Positions 1-7,815 of a stretch of DNA of 43,724 bases are shown here, one piece after another. The stretch's first letter is position 1; each line of letters begins with the position of its first letter. The position numbers and the translations under genes were made by a program. Source of the stretch: an uncultured bacterium (GTDB lineage: Bacteria; Cyanobacteriota; Vampirovibrionia; Gastranaerophilales; Gastranaerophilaceae); assembly GCA_949300515.1 (NCBI GenBank), contig CASGEP010000013.1, forward strand, positions 1 through 43,724, in the 5' to 3' direction. Below the pieces are notes generated by a model. That model did not search any database and was not told the DNA's origin. It saw only the letters and a program-made list of their open reading frames with translations.

Positions 1-16
1 TATTATAAGGTAAATT

Positions 17-637
17 ATGGATAACAAAGAAGAAAAAAATCTGGAAAATTTAGAAGAACAAGAACAAACGTTTCAAGAGGAAAAAGCTGAAACTCACAAA
101 ACCCAAAAAGCTCCCAAGAAACGTTGGTATGTTGTTCATACATACTCAGGACATGAAAACAAGGTAAAAGTCAACCTTGAAAAACGTATTGAATATATGA
201 ACATGTCTGAAAAGATTTTCAGAGTTGAAGTACCGCAAAAAACGATTACTCAGGTAAAGGGCGGTAAGAAATCCGAAAAAGAAGAAAAAATCTTCCCCGG
301 ATATGTACTTGTTGAGATGATAATGGATGATGACTCCTGGTATGTAGTTCGCCACACGGCAGGCGTTACCAAGTTTGTCGGCTCATCCAAAAAGCCTATT
401 CCCGCAAAAGATTCGGAAATCAAAAAAATCATTCACCGCGGACAGGCTCAAACGCCCAAAATCGAGCTTGATGTTAAAGTCGGCGATAAAGTCAGAATTA
501 TTTCAGGTCCGTTTGCAGAGTTTATCGGTGATATAACGGAAGTCTACCCCGATAAATCAAAACTTCGTGCAAATGTTTCCATATTCGGTCGTGAAACGCC
601 CGTAGAGCTTGAATATAAGCAAATTCAAAAAGTATAA
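17..637 (+). CDS. nusG: Transcription termination/antitermination factor NusG
   Basis: NusG binds RNA polymerase, modulates pausing and Rho termination, and couples transcription to translation. The NGN domain begins near residue 36 ([16 protein letters not shown]) and includes the FPGYVLVEM segment. A C-terminal KOW domain ([15 protein letters not shown]) runs from about residue 153. At 206 aa it is longer than the usual 175-185 aa because of a roughly 33-residue N-terminal extension rich in Glu, Gln and Lys. AAGG lies just upstream of the ATG. It is followed by rplK and rplA, the standard nusG-rplK-rplA order. The family is certain; the role of the acidic extension is unknown. Confidence 0.97.
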   Translation: MDNKEEKNLENLEEQEQTFQEEKAETHKTQKAPKKRWYVVHTYSGHENKVKVNLEKRIEYMNMSEKIFRVEVPQKTITQVKGGKKSEKEEKIFPGYVLVEMIMDDDSWYVVRHTAGVTKFVGSSKKPIPAKDSEIKKIIHRGQAQTPKIELDVKVGDKVRIISGPFAEFIGDITEVYPDKSKLRANVSIFGRETPVELEYKQIQKV

Positions 638-677
638 TAATAAAATGTGGAAGAGCAGAAAAAAGCTGTTCGCTATT

Positions 678-691
678 ACCACGAAAGGAGA
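678..691 (+). promoter_or_regulatory. Strong ribosome-binding site of rplK, duplicated before rplA
   Basis: The 14-nt string ACCACGAAAGGAGA lies just before the rplK ATG and recurs exactly at 1165-1178 before rplA. It contains a near-perfect Shine-Dalgarno core (AAAGGAG). The identical flank suggests either a shared translational signal or a small duplication; the SD core itself is secure. Confidence 0.7.
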
Positions 692-696
692 AAATA

Positions 697-1134
697 ATGG
701 CACCAAAAACAAACAAAAAAGTTACAGGAAAAATTAAGCTTCAAATCGAAGCCGGAAAGGCTAATCCTTCACCTCCGGTTGGTCCTGCTCTGGGTCAAAA
801 AGGTGTTAACATCATGGATTTTTGCAAACAGTTTAACGAAAGAACGGCATCTCAAGCCGGCTTCATTATTCCTGTTGTGATTGATGTTTATGAGGACAGA
901 AGCTTTAGCTTTGTTACAAAATCACCTCCGGCAGCTGTTTTAATTAAAAAAGCACTTAACCTTCCGAAAGGTTCCGCCGCTCCGAACAAAACGAAAGTCG
1001 GTCAGATTACGCGCGCGCAATTGGAAGAAATTGCAAAAACAAAAATGGAAGACTTAAATGCCACAACTCTTGAAGCGGCAGTTAAGATGATTGAAGGTAC
1101 AGCTCGTGCAATGGGTGTAACTATTGCTGAATAA
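697..1134 (+). CDS. rplK: 50S ribosomal protein L11
   Basis: L11 is part of the GTPase-associated centre of the large subunit and binds 23S rRNA with L10. The N-terminal proline-rich motif ([19 protein letters not shown]) and the C-terminal rRNA-binding domain with [20 protein letters not shown] are both clear. Its length (145 aa) is close to the usual 141-142. The ATG follows a strong SD (AAAGGAG). It is the second gene of the nusG-rplK-rplA unit, 59 nt after nusG and 48 nt before rplA. Confidence 0.98.
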   Translation: MAPKTNKKVTGKIKLQIEAGKANPSPPVGPALGQKGVNIMDFCKQFNERTASQAGFIIPVVIDVYEDRSFSFVTKSPPAAVLIKKALNLPKGSAAPNKTKVGQITRAQLEEIAKTKMEDLNATTLEAAVKMIEGTARAMGVTIAE

Positions 1135-1143
1135 TTGTTGGGA

Positions 1144-1158
1144 GGCAGTTAAACTGCC
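1144..1158 (+). other. Short hairpin in the rplK-rplA spacer
   Basis: GGCAGT, loop TAA, ACTGCC forms a 6-bp perfect stem between rplK and the SD of rplA. L1 is known in other bacteria to repress its own operon by binding mRNA, but I cannot show that this hairpin is such a site. There is no U-tract, so it is not a terminator. Confidence 0.4.
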
Positions 1159-1182
1159 GTTAAAACCACGAAAGGAGATAAA

Positions 1183-1908
1183 ATGTCAAAATTAACAAAG
1201 AAAAAACAAAAAATAAAAGAAATGCTTGAAGGTTTTAATCAACCCGCAAGCGCAAGAGATGCTATTGAAATGCTGCAAAAAATATCTGCCGAAGTGGCAA
1301 AATTTGACGAAACCGTCGAAGCTCACATGAGGTTAGGTATTGATGTAAAACACGCTGACCAGCAAATCCGTTCGACCACGGTTCTTCCCGCGGGTCTTGG
1401 TAAAGAAGTGCGTGTTTGCGTTATTGCAAAGGCAGATAAAGCAGCTGCTGCAAAGGAGGCAGGCGCAGATGAAGCAGGTGCTGAAGAAGTGATTGAAAAA
1501 ATTGCAAACGGCTGGTTTGAATTTGACACTTTGATTGCAACACCTGATATGATGGCTCCTTTGGGTAAATTGGGTCGTGTTCTGGGCCCCAAAGGCTTAA
1601 TGCCTAACCCTAAAACAGGTACTGTTACTCCTGATGTAGCAAAAGCGGTAAAAGACGCTAAAGCAGGTAAGGTTGAATTCCGTGCCGACAAACAAGGTAT
1701 GATTCACGTGCCCATCGGCAAAATTAAATTTTCAACCGATGATTTAATGAAAAACTTTTCAACTTTGACGGATGCAATAATCAAGGCAAAGCCTTCCGCT
1801 GCGAAAGGTACTTACATTAAATCAATGTATTTGACAACAACAATGGGACCTTCAATCAAACTTGAACCCAAAGATGTTGTAGGCGAAATCAAGGAACATG
1901 TCAATTAA
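1183..1908 (+). CDS. rplA: 50S ribosomal protein L1
   Basis: L1 forms the mobile L1 stalk at the ribosomal E site and often acts as translational repressor of its own operon. The signature [19 protein letters not shown] is intact, and the protein covers the normal two-domain fold (241 aa against about 230). The ATG is preceded by AAAGGAG with ideal spacing. In most bacteria rplJ and rplL follow; here the next coding sequence is a broken gtrA whose open frame starts inside the last codons of rplA, so the usual ribosomal linkage ends here. Confidence 0.98.
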   Translation: MSKLTKKKQKIKEMLEGFNQPASARDAIEMLQKISAEVAKFDETVEAHMRLGIDVKHADQQIRSTTVLPAGLGKEVRVCVIAKADKAAAAKEAGADEAGAEEVIEKIANGWFEFDTLIATPDMMAPLGKLGRVLGPKGLMPNPKTGTVTPDVAKAVKDAKAGKVEFRADKQGMIHVPIGKIKFSTDDLMKNFSTLTDAIIKAKPSAAKGTYIKSMYLTTTMGPSIKLEPKDVVGEIKEHVN

Positions 1909-2372
1909 TCTGATAACAAAATTTAAGAACAGCACGGCGGGGAAAGCTTTTCTCTCCGTGCTTTCAAATAGTTTTAACTGGTTTCATCAAGAGGCATTTT
2001 TTGGAGTTTTTAGACGAGTAGACAGAAAGTTTATGAAATTTCTTTTTGTGGGCGCGCTAAATACTGCTTTCGGTTACAGCGTGTATGCCCTTTTTGTTAC
2101 TTTGCATGCTTCGCATAATATTGCACTTACAATACAGTATATTTTGGGAAAATCACGACAATTCAAGAATAGTGCGCTTTTTTATGTCTTATGTCGTAAC
2201 TTATTCGATAAATCTTGTATGTTTAAATATTCTTGTACATCTGGGGGCGGGTAAATACCTTTCTCAGGCGATAATGGTTCTGCCTATGGCGGTTTTATCT
2301 TTTATAATTTTTAAAACTTTTGTATTCAAAGAAAAAGATAAAGGGTTGGAAAATGTTGATAATGCGCTATAA
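1898..2372 (+). pseudogene. GtrA-family membrane protein, frame-broken by an internal deletion
   Basis: GtrA proteins are small four-helix membrane proteins linked to polyprenyl-phosphate sugar transfer across the inner membrane. The first frame gives the GtrA start (KFLFVGALNTAFGYSVYALF) and runs to YILG near 2147, then goes out of register. The family pattern resumes in the next frame from ENHDNSRIVRFFMSYVVTY and continues to FIIFKTFVF. About 14 residues normally found between these parts (a loop of the NFKTTG type, from family memory) are missing. The best reading is a deletion of about 40 nt that also shifted the frame near 2147-2150. A translation start at ATG 2033 is as likely as 1898. 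Sequencing error cannot explain the missing residues by itself. Confidence 0.7.
1931..1962 (+). terminator. Long hairpin just after rplA (terminator-like)
   Basis: AGCACGG at 1931-1937 pairs with CCGTGCT at 1956-1962. The inside continues to pair (GGGGAAAG with CTTTTCTC, using G-U pairs) to a nearly closed loop, about 15 pairs in all. The following bases (TTCAAATAGTTTT) are only moderately T-rich, so termination would be imperfect. It lies where an L10-type leader or the end of the rplA transcript would be expected. Its position inside the first codons of the 1898 frame argues against that frame starting at 1898. Confidence 0.5.
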
Positions 2373-3219
2373 TGGCGGTCTTGGCAATCAAATGTTTCAG
2401 TTTGCGGCGGCTGCAACTCTTGCGGATAAACTCGGTGTAGATTTTTATTTTGATTGTGATTTTTTTAATCACAAATACTCGCGCCCTTATCAAATTGATA
2501 TTTTTCAGGAGAACAAAAGGGAGATAAAAGGCTTTAAATACAGGGCATTATGGGCTTTTAGAAAACATATAAAAAACAGCTTTTTTTCTTTAAACGTATA
2601 TAGCGAAAAAGATTTTAACTATGAGCCAAGAATTAACGAAATAGCTGATAATACCTACATTTACGGCTTTTTTCAAAGTCATAAGTATATAAATGAAAAC
2701 CTGATAAAGAAATATTTTACATTCAGAGAGCAGCCCGATGCAAAAAATGCAAAAATAATCGAAAATATGCAGGGTGAGGACTCTGTTTCAATGCATATAA
2801 GGCGCGGGGACTACGTGAGCAAAAAGCGCTATGCAAGCGTGTATAATCATCTGGATTTTAACTATTACGAGTCCGCACTTGAACACATTGCCCAAAACGT
2901 CAAAAAGCCCGTTATCTATGTTTTTTCCGATGATATAAAATGGGTTGAGAAAAATTTTAATTTTGAAAATTGTAAAAACTGTATTGAAAAAGGTGCAAGA
3001 GTTGAGTTTATTTCGCACAATCAGGGCGAAAAATCTTGGGAAGATTTAAGACTTATGAGTATGTGCAAACATAACGTAATTGCAAATTCCAGCTTTTCCT
3101 GGTGGGGCGCCTATTTGAATAAAAATCCGTACAAAATCGTTGTTGCACCGAGAAAATGGTTTCAAATAATTCAAAACAACCCTGCCGATTTGTACCCTGA
3201 CTCGTGGATTTTAATGTAG
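2353..3219 (+). CDS. Glycosyltransferase family 11, alpha-1,2-fucosyltransferase
   Basis: GT11 enzymes transfer fucose from GDP-fucose in alpha-1,2 linkage, typically to galactose in LPS O-antigen or capsule. The N-terminus has the family start GGLGNQMFQFAAAATLA. The GDP-fucose motif HIRRGDYV is intact near residue 155, and the C-terminal SSFSWWGAYLN block is present. I chose ATG 2353 because AAGG lies about 9 nt upstream and the family begins here; an in-frame TTG lies at 2320. It overlaps the tail of the broken gtrA by 20 nt, so both were probably one surface-polysaccharide unit placed behind rplA. The acceptor sugar is unknown. It ends 3 nt from a converging lipoprotein gene. Confidence 0.92.
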   Translation: MLIMRYNGGLGNQMFQFAAAATLADKLGVDFYFDCDFFNHKYSRPYQIDIFQENKREIKGFKYRALWAFRKHIKNSFFSLNVYSEKDFNYEPRINEIADNTYIYGFFQSHKYINENLIKKYFTFREQPDAKNAKIIENMQGEDSVSMHIRRGDYVSKKRYASVYNHLDFNYYESALEHIAQNVKKPVIYVFSDDIKWVEKNFNFENCKNCIEKGARVEFISHNQGEKSWEDLRLMSMCKHNVIANSSFSWWGAYLNKNPYKIVVAPRKWFQIIQNNPADLYPDSWILM

Positions 3220-3222
3220 TTT

Positions 3223-3864
3223 TCAGGGCTTCATTGCCTTTATAAAGTCTAGAGTTATCTGCTGGTTGTATTTTTTGCAGTCGCGCATTGAAAGTACCAC
3301 TTTTGTCGTTTGCACTGCGGGTTTATTTTTCCTTGCCTGACTTATATTTGTGCTTCTGTACGCGCCCAGTGTGCCCTCTACAGACTTAAAGGGAACATTT
3401 TTTACATCGGCTTTAAAATTAACATAGGGAACTAATCTGCCGTTGGCATTTACCGTGCCTTTTCCCGTGATTTCAAGGTTTTCAAGCGTAATGAGCGAGT
3501 CTTTTAATAAATTCAGCGTATCCTGTATTTTTGTATTTATCGCCCCTGTTTTAAAGTCCTCTGGCGTAATTACTTCTTTTTTGTTTAAGTCAATTATGGT
3601 TATTTTTTGCCCGCTTGGCATATATTCCGAGTTAAATTTTCTGTATCCGAAAATATTCAGCGAGCGTGTCAGCCGATAATCGCTTGAAACGGCGGAAAAA
3701 TCCCCGTAATCTTTTGATTTTTGCAAAAGCTCCTCTCTCGGGGGGCAGGTGAACTCGTTATATTTGGTTAAAACAAAATCACATCCGCCAAAGAAGAAAA
3801 ACGCGAACAACAGCGCAAAAAAGATAATTTTTCTTATTATGCTCTTAAGACATCCCATAACCAC
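3223..3864 (-). CDS. Predicted lipoprotein, function unknown
   Basis: The N-terminus has a basic stretch (SIIRK), a strongly hydrophobic run and a lipobox ending FGGC (Cys 28), which predicts an envelope lipoprotein. The remaining 185 residues carry no motif that I recognise. They look like a soluble mixed alpha/beta domain with one Cys near the start and one near the end. The start is GTG 3864 (AAGG 5 nt upstream) or ATG 3858 two codons later. It is divergent from mutS across 51 bp and converges tightly on the fucosyltransferase gene. It could serve the same envelope, but nothing in the sequence shows this. Confidence 0.75.
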   Translation of the reverse strand: MVMGCLKSIIRKIIFFALLFAFFFFGGCDFVLTKYNEFTCPPREELLQKSKDYGDFSAVSSDYRLTRSLNIFGYRKFNSEYMPSGQKITIIDLNKKEVITPEDFKTGAINTKIQDTLNLLKDSLITLENLEITGKGTVNANGRLVPYVNFKADVKNVPFKSVEGTLGAYRSTNISQARKNKPAVQTTKVVLSMRDCKKYNQQITLDFIKAMKP

Positions 3865-3902
3865 ACTCGCCTTACTTTGTTTGAATTTTAATAATTTTAT
3901 TT

Positions 3903-3908
3903 TATCAT
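3903..3908 (+). promoter_or_regulatory. Candidate -10 box of mutS, leaderless spacing
   Basis: TATCAT lies 7 nt before the mutS ATG, with no Shine-Dalgarno sequence between. Transcription starting about 7 nt after the hexamer would begin at the start codon. No convincing -35 box is seen. It lies in the 51-bp spacer shared with the divergent lipoprotein gene. Confidence 0.4.
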
Positions 3909-3915
3909 ATAAAAA

Positions 3916-6264
3916 ATGAGTGATGAAATTATAACAAAAATAGAAGAAGTTGACATTAAAAAGGTCACAAGCTCGATGAAGGCATATATTGAGCTTAAAA
4001 AAACCTGCAGAGATTCAATTTTATTTTATCGTGTAGGCGATTTTTATGAAACTTTTTTTGAAGATGCGATTTTACTTTCAAAAAACTGCAGTGTTACCCT
4101 TACAAGCAGAAAATACGGTGCGATAGGGCGTGTTGCACTTGCGGGAATTCCGAAAAAATCCCTTGCCGTATATATAAAAAAGCTTCTGGATAATAATTTT
4201 AAAGTGGCGCGCGCCGAACAATTTTGCGACGATGCGGGCAATTATTACAGAAAAATAACAAGAGTGTACACAAGCGCAACCGTTTACGAAGGTGAGTTTT
4301 TGCAGGCGGATAAAAACAACTACCTTGCAGCGGTGTACAAAGAAGGCTCAAAATACGGTTTTTCATATGCAGATGTTTCGCAGGGCGGTTTTTACTTAAC
4401 GGCCGGTACAAAAGAAGAAATTAAATTTGAAATCACAAAACTTGCGCCCGATGAAATACTTTTTAATTCCCAAGAGCTGCTTTTTGAATTCAGAGAACTT
4501 ATAAAAGAGCGAAAAAACGCCCTAATTTGCCCCGATTACTTCAGAGAAAATAAAATTAAAATTCAAAAGGGCGCTTTTACTTTAGGGTATTATGCCGCAA
4601 ATGCGGTGCTTGAGTATATTTTTATAAACCAGAAAGACTTTGCCCCAAAGCTCGATGAGATTAAAAAATACAGTATTTCAAATTTTATGTCTATGGACTG
4701 TGAAACACGCCGCTCGCTTGAACTTATAAGAATGCAGGCGGATTTTAAAAAGCAGGGGAGCCTGTTTTGGTTTTTGGACAACACAAAAACACCCATGGGC
4801 AGAAGGCTTTTAAGAGAGTGGATGAGCGCCCCTTTAAATAATTCGGATATGATTTTAAAAAGACAGAAAATCATAGAGAAGCTCTGTCTGAACAGCCCGC
4901 TCAGGGGTGAAATAAGCAGTTTTCTGGATAGTTTTTGTGATATATTAAGATACAGTGCAAAAATTTCAAACAAAACAATAACGTATAAAGAACTCATAGA
5001 GATATCAAAAGTGCTGCTCAGGGCAAAAAAGCTGGAGAAAATCTTAAGCGAATTCGCAGAGGGATTTTTTAGCGCGGACAGCCAATCGATGGAGCTTTTG
5101 TACGACTTTTCGCAAATTATAGAAAAAACTTTTGATGAGAATATGGACAAAGAACGCTGCGAGCTTTATCCCGTAAAAAGCGGGGTTAATGAAAGGCTTG
5201 ATTTACTGAGACTTGAGGTTGGCGAAGTATACAAAAACCTTGAACTTTTGGAAAAAAATCAACAGAGTACCGTTCATAAAAACACTAAAATAAAATTTCT
5301 GCCAAACATCGGCTATTGTTACGAGGCTCCCGTGAGCGCGGCGCAAAATATTGACAACGGTTTTATAATCAAACAAAAACTGTCAGGGTCTATAAGATAC
5401 ACAGATAACGCGTTAATAAATTACGAAGAAAAAATTAATTCTCTTAAATACTCAATTTTGCAGCTTGAAAAAAATACTTTTGATAAGCTTTTAATATACT
5501 GCTGTGAACTGACACCGAAGATAAGAGAATTTGCAAGGCTTTGCGCTTATTTTGATGCTGCAAACTCTCTTGCGGGATGTGTTTTAGAGAATAATTTTGC
5601 AAAAGTGCAATACAACAACGACGGCATTTTTGAACTTGTTGAGGCAATGCACCCCTGTGTATACAAGTTAAAGGGCGATTTTGTAAGGAACGACACAAAA
5701 AATTCCGGGGAAAATATCTTAAATATCCTGACAGGCGCAAATATGTCGGGAAAATCCACATATTTAAAGCAAAACGCCATCGCCGTGCTCTTTTCGCAAA
5801 TGTGCGGCTTTACCTGTGCAAAGAGTGCCAAAATGCCCCTTTTTGACAGGATTTTTTTCTGCGGGGTTGCTTTTGATAACCTGCGTGACGGCGAGTCGAC
5901 ATTTTTTGCCGAAATGAAGCAGATAGCCTATGTTTTGAATAATTCAACCAAAGACACTCTTATAATTTTTGACGAGCCCGTTAAAGGCACAAATAAAGAG
6001 GAGTCAGAGGCGCTTATTTGCGCTGTTTTAGAGCATATTAAAAAAAATATCCGCTCAAAAACCTTTATTGCAACGCACTTTAGCGGTATTGCGAAACATT
6101 TTTTAAGTGATAAGTTTTCTAAAATAATTTTTGTTGACTTTGAAACAAAAATTATTAAACAGGGTATAGCGCCGCACTCAAGTGCACTTAATGTGGCGCG
6201 TGATGCAGGGTTGGCAGAAAGTATAATTGATGATGCAGAAAAATACATTTTGGGACAGTTATAA
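3916..6264 (+). CDS. mutS: DNA mismatch repair ATPase MutS (divergent)
   Basis: MutS recognises mispaired bases and recruits MutL. The N-terminal mismatch-binding domain is present with the Phe-X-Glu wedge (F43-Y44-E45 in GDFYETFF). The ATPase has Walker A TGANMSGKST near 607-616, the family block NLRDGESTFFAEM, and a Walker B region FDEPVKGTN near 684-693. The usual form is DEIGRGT, so this copy is divergent. At 782 aa it is shorter than the typical 850 or so: it ends just after the AGL(A/P)E segment and so lacks the C-terminal tetramer/clamp-binding tail. Start ATG 3916 has no SD; ATG 3976 (residue 21) is an alternative. The mismatch domain argues against MutS2. No mutL is in the window. 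Confidence 0.9.
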   Translation: MSDEIITKIEEVDIKKVTSSMKAYIELKKTCRDSILFYRVGDFYETFFEDAILLSKNCSVTLTSRKYGAIGRVALAGIPKKSLAVYIKKLLDNNFKVARAEQFCDDAGNYYRKITRVYTSATVYEGEFLQADKNNYLAAVYKEGSKYGFSYADVSQGGFYLTAGTKEEIKFEITKLAPDEILFNSQELLFEFRELIKERKNALICPDYFRENKIKIQKGAFTLGYYAANAVLEYIFINQKDFAPKLDEIKKYSISNFMSMDCETRRSLELIRMQADFKKQGSLFWFLDNTKTPMGRRLLREWMSAPLNNSDMILKRQKIIEKLCLNSPLRGEISSFLDSFCDILRYSAKISNKTITYKELIEISKVLLRAKKLEKILSEFAEGFFSADSQSMELLYDFSQIIEKTFDENMDKERCELYPVKSGVNERLDLLRLEVGEVYKNLELLEKNQQSTVHKNTKIKFLPNIGYCYEAPVSAAQNIDNGFIIKQKLSGSIRYTDNALINYEEKINSLKYSILQLEKNTFDKLLIYCCELTPKIREFARLCAYFDAANSLAGCVLENNFAKVQYNNDGIFELVEAMHPCVYKLKGDFVRNDTKNSGENILNILTGANMSGKSTYLKQNAIAVLFSQMCGFTCAKSAKMPLFDRIFFCGVAFDNLRDGESTFFAEMKQIAYVLNNSTKDTLIIFDEPVKGTNKEESEALICAVLEHIKKNIRSKTFIATHFSGIAKHFLSDKFSKIIFVDFETKIIKQGIAPHSSALNVARDAGLAESIIDDAEKYILGQL

Positions 6265-6432
6265 AATACTTTTTTTGATGGATAATAAAATGTTAAAACA
6301 CTGCAATAATATCTTTATGAACCAAAGAAATATAATTGCATACATATGGAATAATCTTCATCCCGTTACCCACTTTTGGATTATCATAAGTTCTGTAGGC
6401 ATTATGTGCCTTTGCACTCTCTTTAATATGGG

Positions 6433-7644
6433 CTAGATGAAGAACTGAGTCAGGAAGTAGATAGCGTTAGTGTTTGTGTTTGTTTTTTCATTATTTGAAA
6501 AAACGTAGTTGAGTGCGAATTTCAGCCTTTGTTTGAACACAAAGTAATTTATGCCGACGGAGTACTCGTGATTGATGTTGTTTGAGCTTGTTATATCGCT
6601 GTCAAAGTAGTCATATCTTGCAAGAAGCTGCAGCTTCGGGGTAAAGTTCCAGCCTACCGTTGTAAAAAAACCCTGACGCTTTCTCGGGTCGAAATAATCC
6701 CCGTTTGAGCCGTCAGCGTAAGCGTATTCAAAATTCATAAGAAATTTTTTATACTCATAGGTCATAGCGGCGCTGTACACTCCGTAGTTTTCGCCTCTGT
6801 GCCCGACATCTGCTCCGGCGTAGAGTTTCAGGTTATTTAAAAAACTTCCTTCCTGTTTGTAAAAAGGTCTTACCCCGACCCTGCCTATAAATTCCGCGCC
6901 GTCTTTAAAACCCTGAGTAAAACGTGTGCTCGTGTATCCGCCAAGGTTGTACTCAAGCGCGCCTTTGTGTCCGATAAATGAAATGCCCGTTGAAATCGCA
7001 TCTCCGAATTCTCTTGATATTTGCGCCCTTTGTGCAAAGGGAAGCGCAAAAGAACTCATTGAACCCTCAAGACCGATGGGAGAGCGCGAAACACCGATAC
7101 GCATTTTGTGATTTTCGCTGAAATTTCTCTCTATATGAAGGTTTGAAAACTTGCCGAAAAACGCATTGTCTAAATCATCAACATTTCTTGTAAAAGCATA
7201 TTCGGTAAAAAATCTGTACTTGTTGTCTAAAAATTTTGACTCTATAACGGCATTTATATCAAACGGATAAGTGGTGTTTAAATCGCCGCGCCTTTCTTCA
7301 AAACTTGCTACACCCTGAAAACGCAGCTCGCCCGATATTTCGTTTATGTATTTATTGTCAAATCTTACCATTTTTTTTCGGGCAAAAGCTTTTTCGCTAA
7401 AGAGTTTAAAGTCTAAATAATCATCATCTTCAAACTCGACATCCGTTGTCGTATCGCCGTCTATTGTTTCATCAAGCGTTATTATTTTATCCTTTAAAAC
7501 CTCTCCTTTTTTTATATATTTTTTCTCCCCTTTCTGCATATCCAAAAAATTCCCCGTATTTTCTTCAATTCCAAAGACGGGAGTAAGGGAAAACACAAAC
7601 ATAAAAAATAATGCCAGAAGATTTTTTAAAGAGAGATTTTTCAT
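6433..7644 (-). CDS. Outer-membrane beta-barrel porin (porin O/P-like)
   Basis: The protein starts with a classical signal peptide (MKNLSLKNLLALFFMFVFSL, cleavage near PVFG). After a polar linker with an acidic run (FEDDDYLDF), roughly 300 residues alternate hydrophobic and polar side chains with many aromatic girdle residues, typical of a 16-18 strand barrel. The last strand ends in phenylalanine-isoleucine (LTQFFI), a form accepted as a barrel-assembly signal. Features such as SRSPIGLEGSMS resemble phosphate-selective porin O/P, but the substrate is a guess. ATG 7644 starts the signal peptide; an in-frame GTG lies at 7668. No strong terminator is seen in the 168 bp between it and mutS. Confidence 0.8.
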   Translation of the reverse strand: MKNLSLKNLLALFFMFVFSLTPVFGIEENTGNFLDMQKGEKKYIKKGEVLKDKIITLDETIDGDTTTDVEFEDDDYLDFKLFSEKAFARKKMVRFDNKYINEISGELRFQGVASFEERRGDLNTTYPFDINAVIESKFLDNKYRFFTEYAFTRNVDDLDNAFFGKFSNLHIERNFSENHKMRIGVSRSPIGLEGSMSSFALPFAQRAQISREFGDAISTGISFIGHKGALEYNLGGYTSTRFTQGFKDGAEFIGRVGVRPFYKQEGSFLNNLKLYAGADVGHRGENYGVYSAAMTYEYKKFLMNFEYAYADGSNGDYFDPRKRQGFFTTVGWNFTPKLQLLARYDYFDSDITSSNNINHEYSVGINYFVFKQRLKFALNYVFSNNEKTNTNTNAIYFLTQFFI

Positions 7645-7681
7645 ACCGTTAGATAAATATTTTAACACAAATCTTAAAAAT

Positions 7682-7712
7682 TTGTGTGTTTTTACTTAGT
7701 TTGTGTTATACT
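7682..7712 (+). promoter_or_regulatory. Candidate promoter of rimP-nusA
   Basis: A TATACT -10 box at 7707-7712 is preceded by TTGTGT at 7682-7687 with a 19-bp spacer, slightly long. Transcription would start near 7719 and give a leader of about 97 nt before rimP. No gene upstream on this strand could supply read-through except mutS, 1.4 kb away. Confidence 0.55.
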
Positions 7713-7718
7713 TTATTT

Positions 7719-7738
7719 AGTGTTAAACGCTTAACACT
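7719..7738 (+). promoter_or_regulatory. Perfect palindrome at the predicted rimP transcription start
   Basis: AGTGTTAA, ACGC, TTAACACT forms an 8-bp perfect inverted repeat placed at about +1 to +20 of the rimP transcript. It may be a repressor operator or a 5' stem-loop. GTGTTA half-sites also occur at 7703-7708 (overlapping the -10 box) and, inverted, at 7662-7668 near the porin start, so one regulator could control both divergent genes. The binding protein is unknown. Confidence 0.5.
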
Positions 7739-7764
7739 GACGGATTATTTAGATGAAAATTCCG

Positions 7765-7797
7765 GAGCGGCTTTTTTAAAAAACCGTTCTTTTTTTT
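7765..7797 (+). terminator. Intrinsic terminator within the rimP leader (attenuator)
   Basis: GAGCGG at 7765-7770 pairs with CCGTTC at 7784-7789 (one G-U pair). The inner T6/A6 segments also pair, and eight T residues follow at 7790-7797. It lies between the predicted promoter and the rimP ATG at 7816. The T-tract exists only on the + strand, so it cannot serve the porin gene. Conditional termination of rimP-nusA is the natural reading; NusA is known to regulate termination. Confidence 0.65.
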
Positions 7798-7815
7798 CAA
7801 AAAAATAAGGGGCAT

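Noticed and set aside
6278-6436. Small + strand ORF (about 52 codons, one hydrophobic segment) between mutS and the porin gene
   Set aside because: It has no Shine-Dalgarno sequence and no promoter, its stop overlaps the end of the porin gene, and the composition resembles AT-rich spacer.
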